Assembly (NCBI GenBank): GCA_903921135.1
Contig: CAIXOY010000254.1
Coordinates: 1 to 7,225 of the forward strand
Length of the DNA: 7,225 nt
Direction: 5' to 3'
DNA from: an uncultured Gammaproteobacteria bacterium
GTDB lineage: Bacteria > Pseudomonadota > Gammaproteobacteria > Pseudomonadales > UBA5518
Within the stretch, counting starts at the first letter, position 1; every line of letters starts with the position of its first letter. Below are positions 1 through 6,562 of the stretch, one piece after another. The translations under genes and the position numbers were made by a program. The notes under the pieces were generated by a model. It had not been told where the DNA came from and did not search any database. It saw only the letters and a program-made list of their open reading frames with translations.

Positions 1-553
1 CGCCAAGCTCTCGCCCAAGCTCGCAGAAGAACTGGTGCCCGGAACGGTGAGCGTCAATCAGCTCCTCGGGGTTCTGAAATCCCTGCTTGCCGAGGGTGTG
101 CCAGTGCGCGACATCCGCACCATCGCCGAGGCCATCGCCACACAGGGAACGCGCAGCAAGGATCCCTCGGCGCTGGTCTCCGCTGCACGCGTGGCCCTCA
201 GCCGCACCATTTTCAATGCGCTCGGCAACGGCTCGCAGAACCTGCCGGTGATCACTCTGGAGCCGCAGATCGAACAGATGCTCTCCAAGTCCTTGCAGCG
301 CCCGGGCAACGCTCCCGTGGACCTCGAGGACATCGTGCTCGAGCCCGGGCTTGCCGAGCGGCTGCAACGGTCCATTGCCGAGGCTGCCCAGCGCCAGGAG
401 GCGCAGGGCAAGTCGGCCGTGCTGCTGGTTCCGGGTCCGCTGCGGGCGGTTCTGGCGCGTTTCCTGCGTCATACGCACCGCGCGATGAAAGTCATCTCGT
501 ACCAGGAAGTGCCGGAAAGCCGGCAGGTCACGATCGAGGCAACGGTAGGTTGA
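1..553 (+). CDS. flhA: Flagellar export gate protein FlhA, C-terminal part (5' end outside window)
   Basis: FlhA is the large inner-membrane subunit of the flagellar type III export gate. Its cytoplasmic domain forms a nonameric ring that docks chaperone-substrate complexes. The reading frame is open from base 2 and gives 183 residues up to TGA at 551-553. All of the visible part belongs to the cytoplasmic domain, and the transmembrane half lies upstream. Family features seen are the VSVNQLLGVLKSLLAEGVPV segment, then RDIRTIAEAI, then LVSAARVALSRTIF, and a closing strand ending VTIEATVG, which is the usual FlhA C-terminus. The internal GTG at 35 is not a start, because FlhA-like sequence continues before it. 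It is followed 52 bases later by flhF, the common order in polarly flagellated gammaproteobacteria. The identification is firm; only the truncation by the window edge limits it. Confidence 0.96.
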   Translation, partial: AKLSPKLAEELVPGTVSVNQLLGVLKSLLAEGVPVRDIRTIAEAIATQGTRSKDPSALVSAARVALSRTIFNALGNGSQNLPVITLEPQIEQMLSKSLQRPGNAPVDLEDIVLEPGLAERLQRSIAEAAQRQEAQGKSAVLLVPGPLRAVLARFLRHTHRAMKVISYQEVPESRQVTIEATVG

Positions 554-591
554 ACCTGAGTCGTCCCATGTCGCATCTGCGGCTACGGGGC

Positions 592-597
592 AGGAGG
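592..597 (+). promoter_or_regulatory. Ribosome binding site of flhF
   Basis: A full AGGAGG lies 8 bases before the ATG at 606. It decides for this start over the in-frame ATG at 612. No promoter is evident in the 52 bases between flhA and flhF, so flhF is probably read from upstream. Confidence 0.8.
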
Positions 598-605
598 AAA
601 GGTAA

Positions 606-1823
606 ATGGACATGAAGAGATTCATCGGACCGGATATGCGGACCACACTGCGCATGGTGCGGGAGCAGCTGGGCCCTGACGCGGTGATCCTCTCCAATCG
701 CCGGGTCGCCGGCGGCATCGAGATCATGGCCGGTGATGGTGTGGATTTCGGCGTTCCGGCTGAGGCGCCTTCCGCAGAGTCATACCCGGCGGGCGCGGCA
801 TCCGCGGCAACACTTTCGCGCGCGCAAGCCCGCCATCCAGAGCCCCAAAGGCCCGTGGCAGCGGCGCGTGCAGAGGCCCCCGCAACGCCGGTTCCCAGCG
901 AAGATTTTTTCGCCGTGCGTGGCGAGATTCGCGAACTGCGCGCACTGATGGAGAAGCAGCTCGGGGAAATGCGCGGAGACAAGGATCCGTGGGGTCCCGG
1001 CGTCGAGGGGCTGGCCTGGCGCCAGTTCACGCGCGCGGCGCTTCCGAACGATGTGGTAAGGGTGCTGGTGTCCTCGCTTGCGGGAGATACCACGGAAGAC
1101 ACCCTGGCGCAGGCTCTATCCGAAACGCTGGCAGCCGCCATTGCGGAGGCTGGCGACGTGGTCGCCCGCGGCGGAGTCGTTGCAGCCGTTGGCCCCACGG
1201 GCGCGGGCAAGACCACCACGCTCTGCAAGTTGGCCGTGCGCCACGTGCTCGAGCACGGCCCCGGCTCCCTGGTGCTGGCCAGTGCGGACGCGGCGCGGCT
1301 GGGCGGCGCCGACATGCTGCGTGCCGTCGCGCGCTTGCTGGATGTGCCTTTCCTGGCGGCGTCCGAGGGCGAGAGCATCACGGCGCTGATCGCGCGGGCA
1401 GGAGATCCTGATCTGCTGTTGCTGGACACCCCCGGCATCAGCAGGCGTCGCCCCGAGGACGCTACCCGGCTGTTGGAGCTGGCCGCCGCCGGCGTGCACA
1501 GCCTTCTGGTGCTGCCGGCCAATGCCCAGTTGGCGTGGCTCGATTCTGCAGCGGGCGATTACCGCCCGGCACGCCCCGTCGCAGCCGTCGTGACGAAAAT
1601 CGACGAGACGGTGAGCCTCGGCGAGGCGCTCGGTGTGCTGCTCCGCGAGGGATTGCCCCTGGCATATCTCACTGACGGACCCGAGATTCCCGATGATCTT
1701 CACATCGGTAGAGCATGGGAAATCGCACGTCGCGCGCTGGCATTGGGTGAGGCCGGGGAGGCCCCGCCCGCCCGTCCTGCCCGGCCTGCCGTGGGTTCCT
1801 CCAATGCGGCTAGAATAGCGTGA
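606..1823 (+). CDS. flhF: Flagellar biosynthesis GTPase FlhF (SRP-type)
   Basis: FlhF is an SRP-family GTPase that marks the cell pole for flagellar assembly. The 405-residue product opens with the family signature MKRFIGPDMRTTLRMVREQL followed by GPDAVILSNRR (residues 3-33). An Ala/Pro-rich B-domain linker spans roughly residues 45-100. The NG domain carries the P-loop GPTGAGKTTT (196-205), a switch segment DAARLGGADML (228-238), G3 DTPG (274-277), G4 TKIDE (330-334) and the closing LTDGPEIPDDLH motif. Compared with the usual SRP-GTPase motifs DTYR..A.EQL and DTAG, the second and third are altered, although Asp228 and Arg231 remain. The C-terminal 25 or so residues are Ala/Pro/Arg-rich. Its TGA sits at the very start of flhG, so the two are probably translated together. 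FlhG is the expected partner and regulator. The identity is secure; how active the GTPase is remains open. Confidence 0.96.
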   Translation: MDMKRFIGPDMRTTLRMVREQLGPDAVILSNRRVAGGIEIMAGDGVDFGVPAEAPSAESYPAGAASAATLSRAQARHPEPQRPVAAARAEAPATPVPSEDFFAVRGEIRELRALMEKQLGEMRGDKDPWGPGVEGLAWRQFTRAALPNDVVRVLVSSLAGDTTEDTLAQALSETLAAAIAEAGDVVARGGVVAAVGPTGAGKTTTLCKLAVRHVLEHGPGSLVLASADAARLGGADMLRAVARLLDVPFLAASEGESITALIARAGDPDLLLLDTPGISRRRPEDATRLLELAAAGVHSLLVLPANAQLAWLDSAAGDYRPARPVAAVVTKIDETVSLGEALGVLLREGLPLAYLTDGPEIPDDLHIGRAWEIARRALALGEAGEAPPARPARPAVGSSNAARIA

Positions 1824-1825
1824 GC

Positions 1826-2686
1826 ATGCACACGGACGGGGTGGCGCGGATGAATCCCTCGCGGGACACCGGCAGGCCGGTACAAGTCATCGCCGTCACC
1901 GGCGGCAAAGGTGGCGTGGGTAAATCCAGTGTCGCCATCAATCTCGGCATCGGGCTGTCCGCGCGCGGGCGCCGTGTCGTGATCCTCGACGCAGACCTCG
2001 GTCTCGCCAATCTCGATGTCCTGCTCGGCCTGCGTGCGAAGCGCAATCTTGCGGACGTCATTTCAGGGGAGTGCGGTCTTGCCGAGATCATGCTCGACGG
2101 TCCTTGCGGCGTTCGCATCATCCCGGCGTCCTCGGGAACCCAGTCGATGGTCGCGCTCTCGCGCGCCGAGCATGCGGGCCTGATCCACGCCTTCAGCGAC
2201 ATTGCCGACTCGATGGACGTGCTTATCGTCGACACGGCAGCGGGCATTTCGGACTCCGTGGTGAGTTTCGTGCGCGCCGCGCAGGAGTGCCTTGTGGTGG
2301 TCTGCAACGAGCCGAGCTCCATCGCCGACTCCTATGCGCTCATGAAACTCCTGCACAAGGAGTACGGCATGCACCGCTTTCGCGTACTGCCGAACATGGT
2401 GCGCTCACCGCAAGAGGGCAGCGCGCTCTTCCACAAGCTCGAGCAGGTCTGTGAACGGTTCCTCGACGTGATGCTCGTACAGGCGGGCAACATTCCCTAC
2501 GATGACACCGTCCGCAAATGCATCCAGCGCCAGCGTGCCGTGCTTGACGCCGCGCCGCGCTCGCGGGCTGCAGCGGCGTTCCGCGAACTGGCCGAGCGGA
2601 TGGATGCCCTGCCGGTATCGGCGAGCGCCAGTGGTCACCTCGAGTTCTTCGTCGAGCGTTTGCTCGGCGGGGTGGCAGCAGGCTGA
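1826..2686 (+). CDS. flhG: Flagellar number regulator FlhG/FleN (MinD-like ATPase)
   Basis: FlhG (FleN in Pseudomonas) is a MinD/ParA-type ATPase that limits flagellar number, acting with FlhF and, in Pseudomonas, with the master regulator FleQ. From ATG 1826 the product has 286 residues. It shows the deviant Walker A KGGVGKS (28-34), DADLGLANLD (55-64), Walker B VLIVDTAAG (132-140, Asp136), NEPSSIADSYALMKLL, SPQEGSALFHKLEQV, and a C-terminal HLEFFVERLL that resembles the amphipathic membrane-targeting helix of the family. The sequence from PVQVIAVTGG onward closely follows FleN. The start is uncertain: GTG 1820 overlaps the flhF stop (GTGA), ATG 1826 lies just after it, and ATG 1850 follows a GGGG-TGG stretch that could serve as a ribosome site. 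The N-terminus has no clear DQAxxLR motif, which FlhG proteins of some other genera use to stimulate FlhF. Confidence 0.95.
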   Translation: MHTDGVARMNPSRDTGRPVQVIAVTGGKGGVGKSSVAINLGIGLSARGRRVVILDADLGLANLDVLLGLRAKRNLADVISGECGLAEIMLDGPCGVRIIPASSGTQSMVALSRAEHAGLIHAFSDIADSMDVLIVDTAAGISDSVVSFVRAAQECLVVVCNEPSSIADSYALMKLLHKEYGMHRFRVLPNMVRSPQEGSALFHKLEQVCERFLDVMLVQAGNIPYDDTVRKCIQRQRAVLDAAPRSRAAAAFRELAERMDALPVSASASGHLEFFVERLLGGVAAG

Positions 2687-2701
2687 GACGCGACCGTGAA
2701 C

Positions 2702-2705
2702 GGAG
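2702..2705 (+). promoter_or_regulatory. Ribosome binding site of fliA
   Basis: GGAG lies 5 bases before ATG 2711. It favours that ATG over the in-frame GTG codons at 2696 and 2708. Confidence 0.6.
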
Positions 2706-2710
2706 CAGTG

Positions 2711-3418
2711 ATGTACGCCAAGGCAGCACCCAGACCCGATGCCCGGCAACTGGTCGAGGACCATGCCAGCCTGGTGAAGCGCATCGCGCATCACCTGCTG
2801 GCCCGGTTGCCGTCTTCCGTGAACCTCGAGGACCTTATCCAGTCCGGCATGATCGGGTTGCTGGAGTCGGCCTCCAATTACGATCCGGGCAAAGGAGCCA
2901 GTTTCGAGACCTTTGCCGGTATCCGCATCCGCGGCGCGATGCTCGATGAAGTCCGCCGTGGCGACTGGTCTCCCCGCTCGGTGCACCGCAACGCGCGGCG
3001 CGTTGCCGAGGCGATCCGCGGTGTCGAGATCCGCAGTGGCGGTGATGCGCCGGACTCTGCTGTGGCCCGTGAACTTGGCGTGAGCCTCGAGGACTACCAC
3101 AGCATGTTGCAGGACACGGCTGGCAGCAGGCTGTTCAGCCTCGACGAACTCCTGGAAGAGCACGGTGATGCCGACAGCATGATCAAGGGGCACTGGGAGG
3201 ACCCCGCCGAGGGGGCGGCCCGTGACGGTCTGGCTGGCGCCATCGCAGCCGAGGTGTCCCGGCTTCCCGAGAGAGAGCGCCTGGTGCTTTCCCTGTATTA
3301 CGACGATGAACTCAACCTGAAGGAAATCGGCCAGGTACTCGAGGTCAGCGAGTCCCGTGTGAGCCAGATACTCAGCCAGGCGACCAAGCGCCTGCGGGCC
3401 CGGTTGGCGGGCTGGTGA
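2711..3418 (+). CDS. fliA: Flagellar sigma factor 28, FliA
   Basis: FliA directs RNA polymerase to late flagellar promoters (filament, motor and often chemotaxis genes) and is held in check by the anti-sigma factor FlgM until the hook is complete. The product has 235 residues, the usual family length. Region 2 runs from LVEDHASLVKRIAHHLLARL through VNLEDLIQSGMIGLLE, SFETFAGIRIRGAMLDEVR and DWSPRSVHRNAR, the last being the FliA-type region 2.4 to 3 sequence. Region 4 is at 185-232, with LPERERLVLSLYYDDELNLK and a helix-turn-helix EIGQVLEVSESRVSQILSQA. It sits 24 bases after flhG and 19 bases before motC. In Pseudomonas the cheYZAB genes follow fliA; here they do not. No FliA-type promoter was recognised inside the window. 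Confidence 0.96.
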   Translation: MYAKAAPRPDARQLVEDHASLVKRIAHHLLARLPSSVNLEDLIQSGMIGLLESASNYDPGKGASFETFAGIRIRGAMLDEVRRGDWSPRSVHRNARRVAEAIRGVEIRSGGDAPDSAVARELGVSLEDYHSMLQDTAGSRLFSLDELLEEHGDADSMIKGHWEDPAEGAARDGLAGAIAAEVSRLPERERLVLSLYYDDELNLKEIGQVLEVSESRVSQILSQATKRLRARLAGW

Positions 3419-3437
3419 ACAAGGGAGCACTTGCACG

Positions 3438-4178
3438 ATGGACGCCTTGAGTTTTCTGGGGATCACGCTCGCCTTCGTGGCGCTGGTCGGTGGGAATTTC
3501 CTCGAAGGTGGCGAACTCGCCTCGCTTTCCAATCTGCCGGCGGCAGTGCTCGTCTTCGGCGGCACCCTCGGCGCGGGTCTGTTGCAGATGCCGCTCGCAG
3601 GCCTCAAGCGCGCAGCCCACATGTTGCGTTGGGTGTTCGTTCCTCCGCGGCAGGCATTCAAGGAAGGCGTGCAGCGCATCGTCCGCTGGGCCACTACTGC
3701 CCGGCGCGAGGGCCTGCTTGGTCTGGAGTCGATCGCAGAGATCGAAAAAGACCCCTTCGCCCGCAAGGGCCTGCAGTTGCTGGTCGATGGCAACGAGCCC
3801 GACACCATCCGCACCATCCTCGAGGCGGATTCCGGCCTGCGCGAGCAGCGTGACGTCGATGCCGCGCGCTTCTACGAGGCCATGGGGGGCTATGCGCCGA
3901 CCATCGGGATCATCGGGGCCGTGGTCGGCCTCATACATGTGATGGGAAGTCTCGAGGATCCTTCGCGGGTCGGCCCCGGCATCGCGGTTGCCTTTGTCGC
4001 CACGATCTATGGCGTCGGTCTCGCGAATCTTCTGCTGCTGCCTGTGGCGAGCAAACTCCGCAGTTGCATCCGTGAAGCAGCGCAGTACCGGGAGATGGTG
4101 ATCGAGGGCATCATCGCGATCGCCGACGGAGAGAATCCGCGCTCCATCGAACTGCGCCTGAACGGCTTCCTGGTCTAG
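3438..4178 (+). CDS. motC: Flagellar motor stator protein MotC (MotA family)
   Basis: This is the MotA-type subunit of an ion-driven stator in the inner membrane, forming a complex with MotD and turning the rotor through FliG. The 246 residues match the length of Pseudomonas MotC. Four membrane segments can be seen: about 4-22, 32-50, 152-172 (starting YAPTIGIIGAVVGLI, with the family proline at 154) and 181-203 (GIAVAFVATIYGVGLANLLL, proline at 202). The large cytoplasmic loop between segments 2 and 3 holds ARREGLLGLE (88-97), whose Arg and Glu correspond by position to the charged residues that contact FliG in MotA. The start is supported by AAGGGAG at 3421-3427 and by the MDALSFLGITLAFVALVGGN opening, which is MotC-like. 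The gene stands directly after fliA with motD next, 19 bases on each side, which supports co-transcription. Confidence 0.94.
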   Translation: MDALSFLGITLAFVALVGGNFLEGGELASLSNLPAAVLVFGGTLGAGLLQMPLAGLKRAAHMLRWVFVPPRQAFKEGVQRIVRWATTARREGLLGLESIAEIEKDPFARKGLQLLVDGNEPDTIRTILEADSGLREQRDVDAARFYEAMGGYAPTIGIIGAVVGLIHVMGSLEDPSRVGPGIAVAFVATIYGVGLANLLLLPVASKLRSCIREAAQYREMVIEGIIAIADGENPRSIELRLNGFLV

Positions 4179-4197
4179 CCCGGGGCAAGGCCGTCAC

Positions 4198-5217
4198 ATG
4201 GCTAAGCGCGTCATCCAGGAAGAGGCCGTCAACCGCGATCGGTGGATGGTCTCATACGCGGATTTCATGACGCTGCTGCTCAGTTTTTTCGTGGTGATGT
4301 ACTCGGTGTCGCAGGTCAACGACGACAAATACCGGGTACTGACGCGCACGATGGAGGAAGCGTTCAAGGTTCCCGAAACCGCGATCGATCCGATCCAGGT
4401 GGGCGATCCTGTGACGGCCGTCAACCCGGGCGTCGTCCGGGACAGCGTACAGTCGCCCGAACAGCAGCCGACATCGGGCCAGGCGCCGGAGCAGGAGCAA
4501 AGAGCCACGACGTCGGAGCCGCAGCTCCCGGAGGAGTTCCGGCGCATTTCCCGCGAGGTGGAGCAGAAGTTCAGCGACCTGATAGCCAAGGATCTGGTGT
4601 CGGTGCAGGGCAACGAGGAATGGCTGGCCATCGAGCTGAAATCGAGCCTCCTGTTCCAGAGCGGCGAGGCGGAGCCGGGCGTGGATGCAGCTCCGATCAT
4701 GGAGGCACTGGCCGATACCGTGCGCGATGGTGGACTTCCCGTGCGCGTCGAAGGTTTTACGGATGACCAGCCGATTGCGAGCGAGGTCTATCCCTCGAAC
4801 TGGGAACTCTCCTCTGCGCGCGCGGCAAGCATCGTGAAGATGCTCGCCGACAACGGTGTTGCCGCCAATCGGCTGGCGGCCATCGGTTATGCGGAGTTCC
4901 AGCCCGTGGCCCCTAACGATTCGGAGGAGGGGAGAGCGGCCAACAGGCGTGTGGTGCTGATGATCTCCCGCGCCGCACGGCTGCGTCCCGACATACGGCC
5001 TGCAGCGCCGGTCATGCCGGCACCGGTTGCGCGCGCTGCACCTGCAGCCGCTGCCGGGGCTTCGGGAACGTCGGGTGTTGATGCAGGGGGCTCGGAGCCC
5101 GGGAAAGTGGTTGCGGTAGAACTCGAAGGCGGTGGCTTGCTGTACACCAGCGAGGCGGCTGGCTCAGCCACTGGCACCGCTCCTCAAAGGGTTCCGCCTC
5201 CGGGGCCCGGAAACTGA
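4198..5217 (+). CDS. motD: Flagellar motor stator protein MotD (MotB family)
   Basis: MotD is the MotB-type stator subunit: one membrane helix carrying the ion-binding aspartate and a periplasmic OmpA-like domain that anchors the stator to peptidoglycan. The 339-residue product has VNRDRWMVSYADFMTLLLSF at its N-terminus, with the essential aspartate at residue 22 and the membrane helix at about 20-42. A Gln/Glu/Pro-rich linker follows at about 60-110. The OmpA-like domain spans about 150-258, shown by LLFQSGEAEPG (152 onward), VEGFTDDQPI (184-193), NWELSSARA (201-209), AIGYAEFQPVAPN and AANRRVVLMI around 247-256. After the domain comes a tail of about 80 residues rich in Ala, Pro and Gly, longer than I would expect for this family. 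Its partner is MotC just upstream. Its stop is 28 bases before the parC start. Confidence 0.94.
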   Translation: MAKRVIQEEAVNRDRWMVSYADFMTLLLSFFVVMYSVSQVNDDKYRVLTRTMEEAFKVPETAIDPIQVGDPVTAVNPGVVRDSVQSPEQQPTSGQAPEQEQRATTSEPQLPEEFRRISREVEQKFSDLIAKDLVSVQGNEEWLAIELKSSLLFQSGEAEPGVDAAPIMEALADTVRDGGLPVRVEGFTDDQPIASEVYPSNWELSSARAASIVKMLADNGVAANRLAAIGYAEFQPVAPNDSEEGRAANRRVVLMISRAARLRPDIRPAAPVMPAPVARAAPAAAAGASGTSGVDAGGSEPGKVVAVELEGGGLLYTSEAAGSATGTAPQRVPPPGPGN

Positions 5218-5232
5218 ACTGGCGGATCCCGC

Positions 5233-5240
5233 AAGGAGGT
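5233..5240 (+). promoter_or_regulatory. Strong ribosome binding site of the parC gene
   Basis: AAGGAGGT, a near-perfect Shine-Dalgarno sequence, ends 5 bases before GTG 5246. It fixes that GTG as the start and rules out the in-frame ATG at 5132, which lies inside motD. Confidence 0.85.
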
Positions 5241-5245
5241 TTCGC

Positions 5246-6046
5246 GTGGATATCTGGGCAGTCGCAAATCAGAAAGGTGGCGTTGGCAAGACGACCACGG
5301 TGGTGACTTGCGCGGGCCTGCTGGCCGAGGCGGGCAAGCGTGTCCTCATGGTGGATCTGGACCCACAGGGTTCGCTGACGGCCTATTTCCGTCTGGAATC
5401 CGCGCGGCTTCGCAAAGGGACCTACGAGCTTTTCCGCGAACCGGCGCTTCCAGGAAGAACCGAACTTCTCTCCATGTTCCACCCGGTCTCATCAGGCGAG
5501 ATCACGCTCTTTCCCGCCCTGCCTGCGTTGGCGACGGTGGAGCGCAGATTCCGCTCTGACGAGGGCGTCGGGCTTCGGCTTGCCCGGGCACTCGTCGCCA
5601 TCGAGCATGATTTCGATCACGTCATCATCGACACGCCGCCGGTACTCGGTGTCCTCATGATCAACGCGCTCGCTGCGGCGGGCATGCTGTTGTTGCCGGT
5701 GCAGACCGACTATCTCGCCATCAAGGGGCTGGAGCGGATGGCCCAGACACTGCAGATGGTGGTCCGGGCCCGCGGCCGGGAATTGCGCTACAGCGTGATC
5801 CCCACCATGTACGAGCAGGGGAGCGAGAGTTCGGCGCAGGGTCTGCGCACCCTGATGCGCAGTTTTGCCGATCAGGTGGGCGGCACGGTGGTTCCCCTCG
5901 ACGCGAGTTTCCGCGATGCGAGCGCTCGGGGGCTCACGCCCTCGCGTTTCGCGCCCCGGAGCAAAGGCGTGAGAGCCTATCGTGCCCTGCTGCGCGGTAT
6001 GGGCGTGCTCGAGCCTGATACCGGAAGAAGATTTACGGCTGCCTGA
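5246..6046 (+). CDS. parC: ParC-type ParA family ATPase (polar positioning of chemotaxis arrays)
   Basis: This is a ParA/MinD-family ATPase of the ParC type, which in Vibrio and Pseudomonas recruits chemotaxis arrays to the flagellated pole through ParP. The 266-residue product starts MDIWAVANQKGGVGKTTT, with the deviant Walker A at residues 10-16, then VDLDPQGSLTAYF (36-48), Walker B VIIDTPP (Asp129), and LPVQTDYLAIKGLERM. The late motif SFRDASARGLTPSRFAPRSK followed by GVRAYRALL is typical of the ParC homologue next to motCD in Pseudomonas, and it differs from chromosomal or plasmid ParA. The frame extends 38 codons upstream into motD, but the Shine-Dalgarno sequence and family N-terminus support GTG 5246. 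Unlike its relatives, it is not followed by parP or cheW, so its local partner is missing. The family assignment is firm; the array-positioning role is inferred from homologues. Confidence 0.88.
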   Translation: MDIWAVANQKGGVGKTTTVVTCAGLLAEAGKRVLMVDLDPQGSLTAYFRLESARLRKGTYELFREPALPGRTELLSMFHPVSSGEITLFPALPALATVERRFRSDEGVGLRLARALVAIEHDFDHVIIDTPPVLGVLMINALAAAGMLLLPVQTDYLAIKGLERMAQTLQMVVRARGRELRYSVIPTMYEQGSESSAQGLRTLMRSFADQVGGTVVPLDASFRDASARGLTPSRFAPRSKGVRAYRALLRGMGVLEPDTGRRFTAA

Positions 6047-6067
6047 GAGACGTGCAGGTTCTGGCAT

Positions 6068-6126
6068 GCATCCTGCTGGAGCCTTGGCCAACGTCAACGA
6101 GCCGGCGCGCCGCGCCCACAGGATGC
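6068..6126 (+). repeat. 8-bp inverted repeat spanning the leader of the DUF2802 gene
   Basis: GCATCCTG at 6068-6075 is exactly complementary to CAGGATGC at 6119-6126, with a 43-base GC-rich spacer that contains GGCGCGCC. The second arm covers the AGGA at 6120-6123, the only plausible ribosome site for the ATG at 6131. A stem here could hide that site. Eight base pairs at this distance could also arise by chance, and the functional reading is inference. Apart from this I see no gene or recognisable promoter in the 84 bases between parC and the DUF2802 gene. Confidence 0.3.
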
Positions 6127-6130
6127 CACC

Positions 6131-6562
6131 ATGCCTACTCACAACCTCACCATCCTTGCGCTCTCGCTGGTCGCAGGATGTCTCCCTGCCCTGATCGTAC
6201 TGGCAGCGGCACTGCGGTTGCGATCGATACTGGGCAGACGCCTGCAGCGTCTCGAAGACGCCCTGCGCGTCTACAACGGCGCCAATGCCGAACTCGGCCG
6301 CCAGCTCCGGGAGATGGAAGAGCAGTTCAGGATTCCCGCGCCGGGCTCGGCCGCAGGGCGCGGGATGGAGGGCGTGCGGATGGCCGCCTCTCCCTTGCGT
6401 GCGTCCGAGCCGACACGCGCTACGGAACCTGCTCGCGCCGTCGCCTCCGCGCCGGCGCCCGCGCGGCGTGTGCCCGCCGCCGCGGAGTCCGAGTTCAGTG
6501 ACGCCGAGTTGAAACTCGCGCGGCTGCTGAAGTCACGGCTGCCTGCCATGCGGGCCGGGTAA
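6131..6562 (+). CDS. Small single-pass membrane protein, DUF2802-like
   Basis: This is a 143-residue protein of unknown function that resembles DUF2802 proteins, which are commonly encoded beside cheW and FlhB-like genes at polar flagellar loci. It has one N-terminal membrane helix (about 6-29), then an Arg-rich stretch and a predicted coiled coil (about 35-67, ending ANAELGRQLREMEEQF). An Ala/Pro/Arg-rich linker follows (about 68-117), then a short C-terminal helix SDAELKLARLLKSRL (123-137). The last helix matches by position the end of the DUF2802 domain, but the longer segment that normally comes before it is not recognisable, so the protein looks shortened. The ATG at 6131 has only a weak AGGA before it (6120-6123). 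The gene is 84 bases after parC and its end overlaps the convergent FlhB-like gene by 30 bases. The DUF2802 assignment rests on position, architecture and partial motif match. Confidence 0.7.
   Translation: MPTHNLTILALSLVAGCLPALIVLAAALRLRSILGRRLQRLEDALRVYNGANAELGRQLREMEEQFRIPAPGSAAGRGMEGVRMAASPLRASEPTRATEPARAVASAPAPARRVPAAAESEFSDAELKLARLLKSRLPAMRAG

Noticed and set aside
2405..3817. A 470-codon open frame on the minus strand
   Set aside because: It lies antisense to flhG, fliA and motC, all of which show clear family motifs. Its composition is that of a GC-rich shadow frame, with no recognisable domain.
4711..4718. GCCGATAC, resembling a sigma-28 -10 element
   Set aside because: It lies inside motD and has no TAAA-type -35 element at the proper distance.
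5169..5185. TGGCACCGCTCC, half of a sigma-54 promoter pattern upstream of parC
   Set aside because: The -12 TTGC half is absent at the required spacing.
5132..5245. Upstream in-frame ATG extension of the parC gene
   Set aside because: It lies within motD and adds 38 residues with no match to the family. A near-perfect Shine-Dalgarno sequence and the typical VWAVANQKGG-like N-terminus favour GTG 5246.
5492..6142. A 216-codon minus-strand frame opposite parC
   Set aside because: It is a shadow of parC, which has full Walker motifs and a ribosome site. The minus-strand frame has no recognisable domain.
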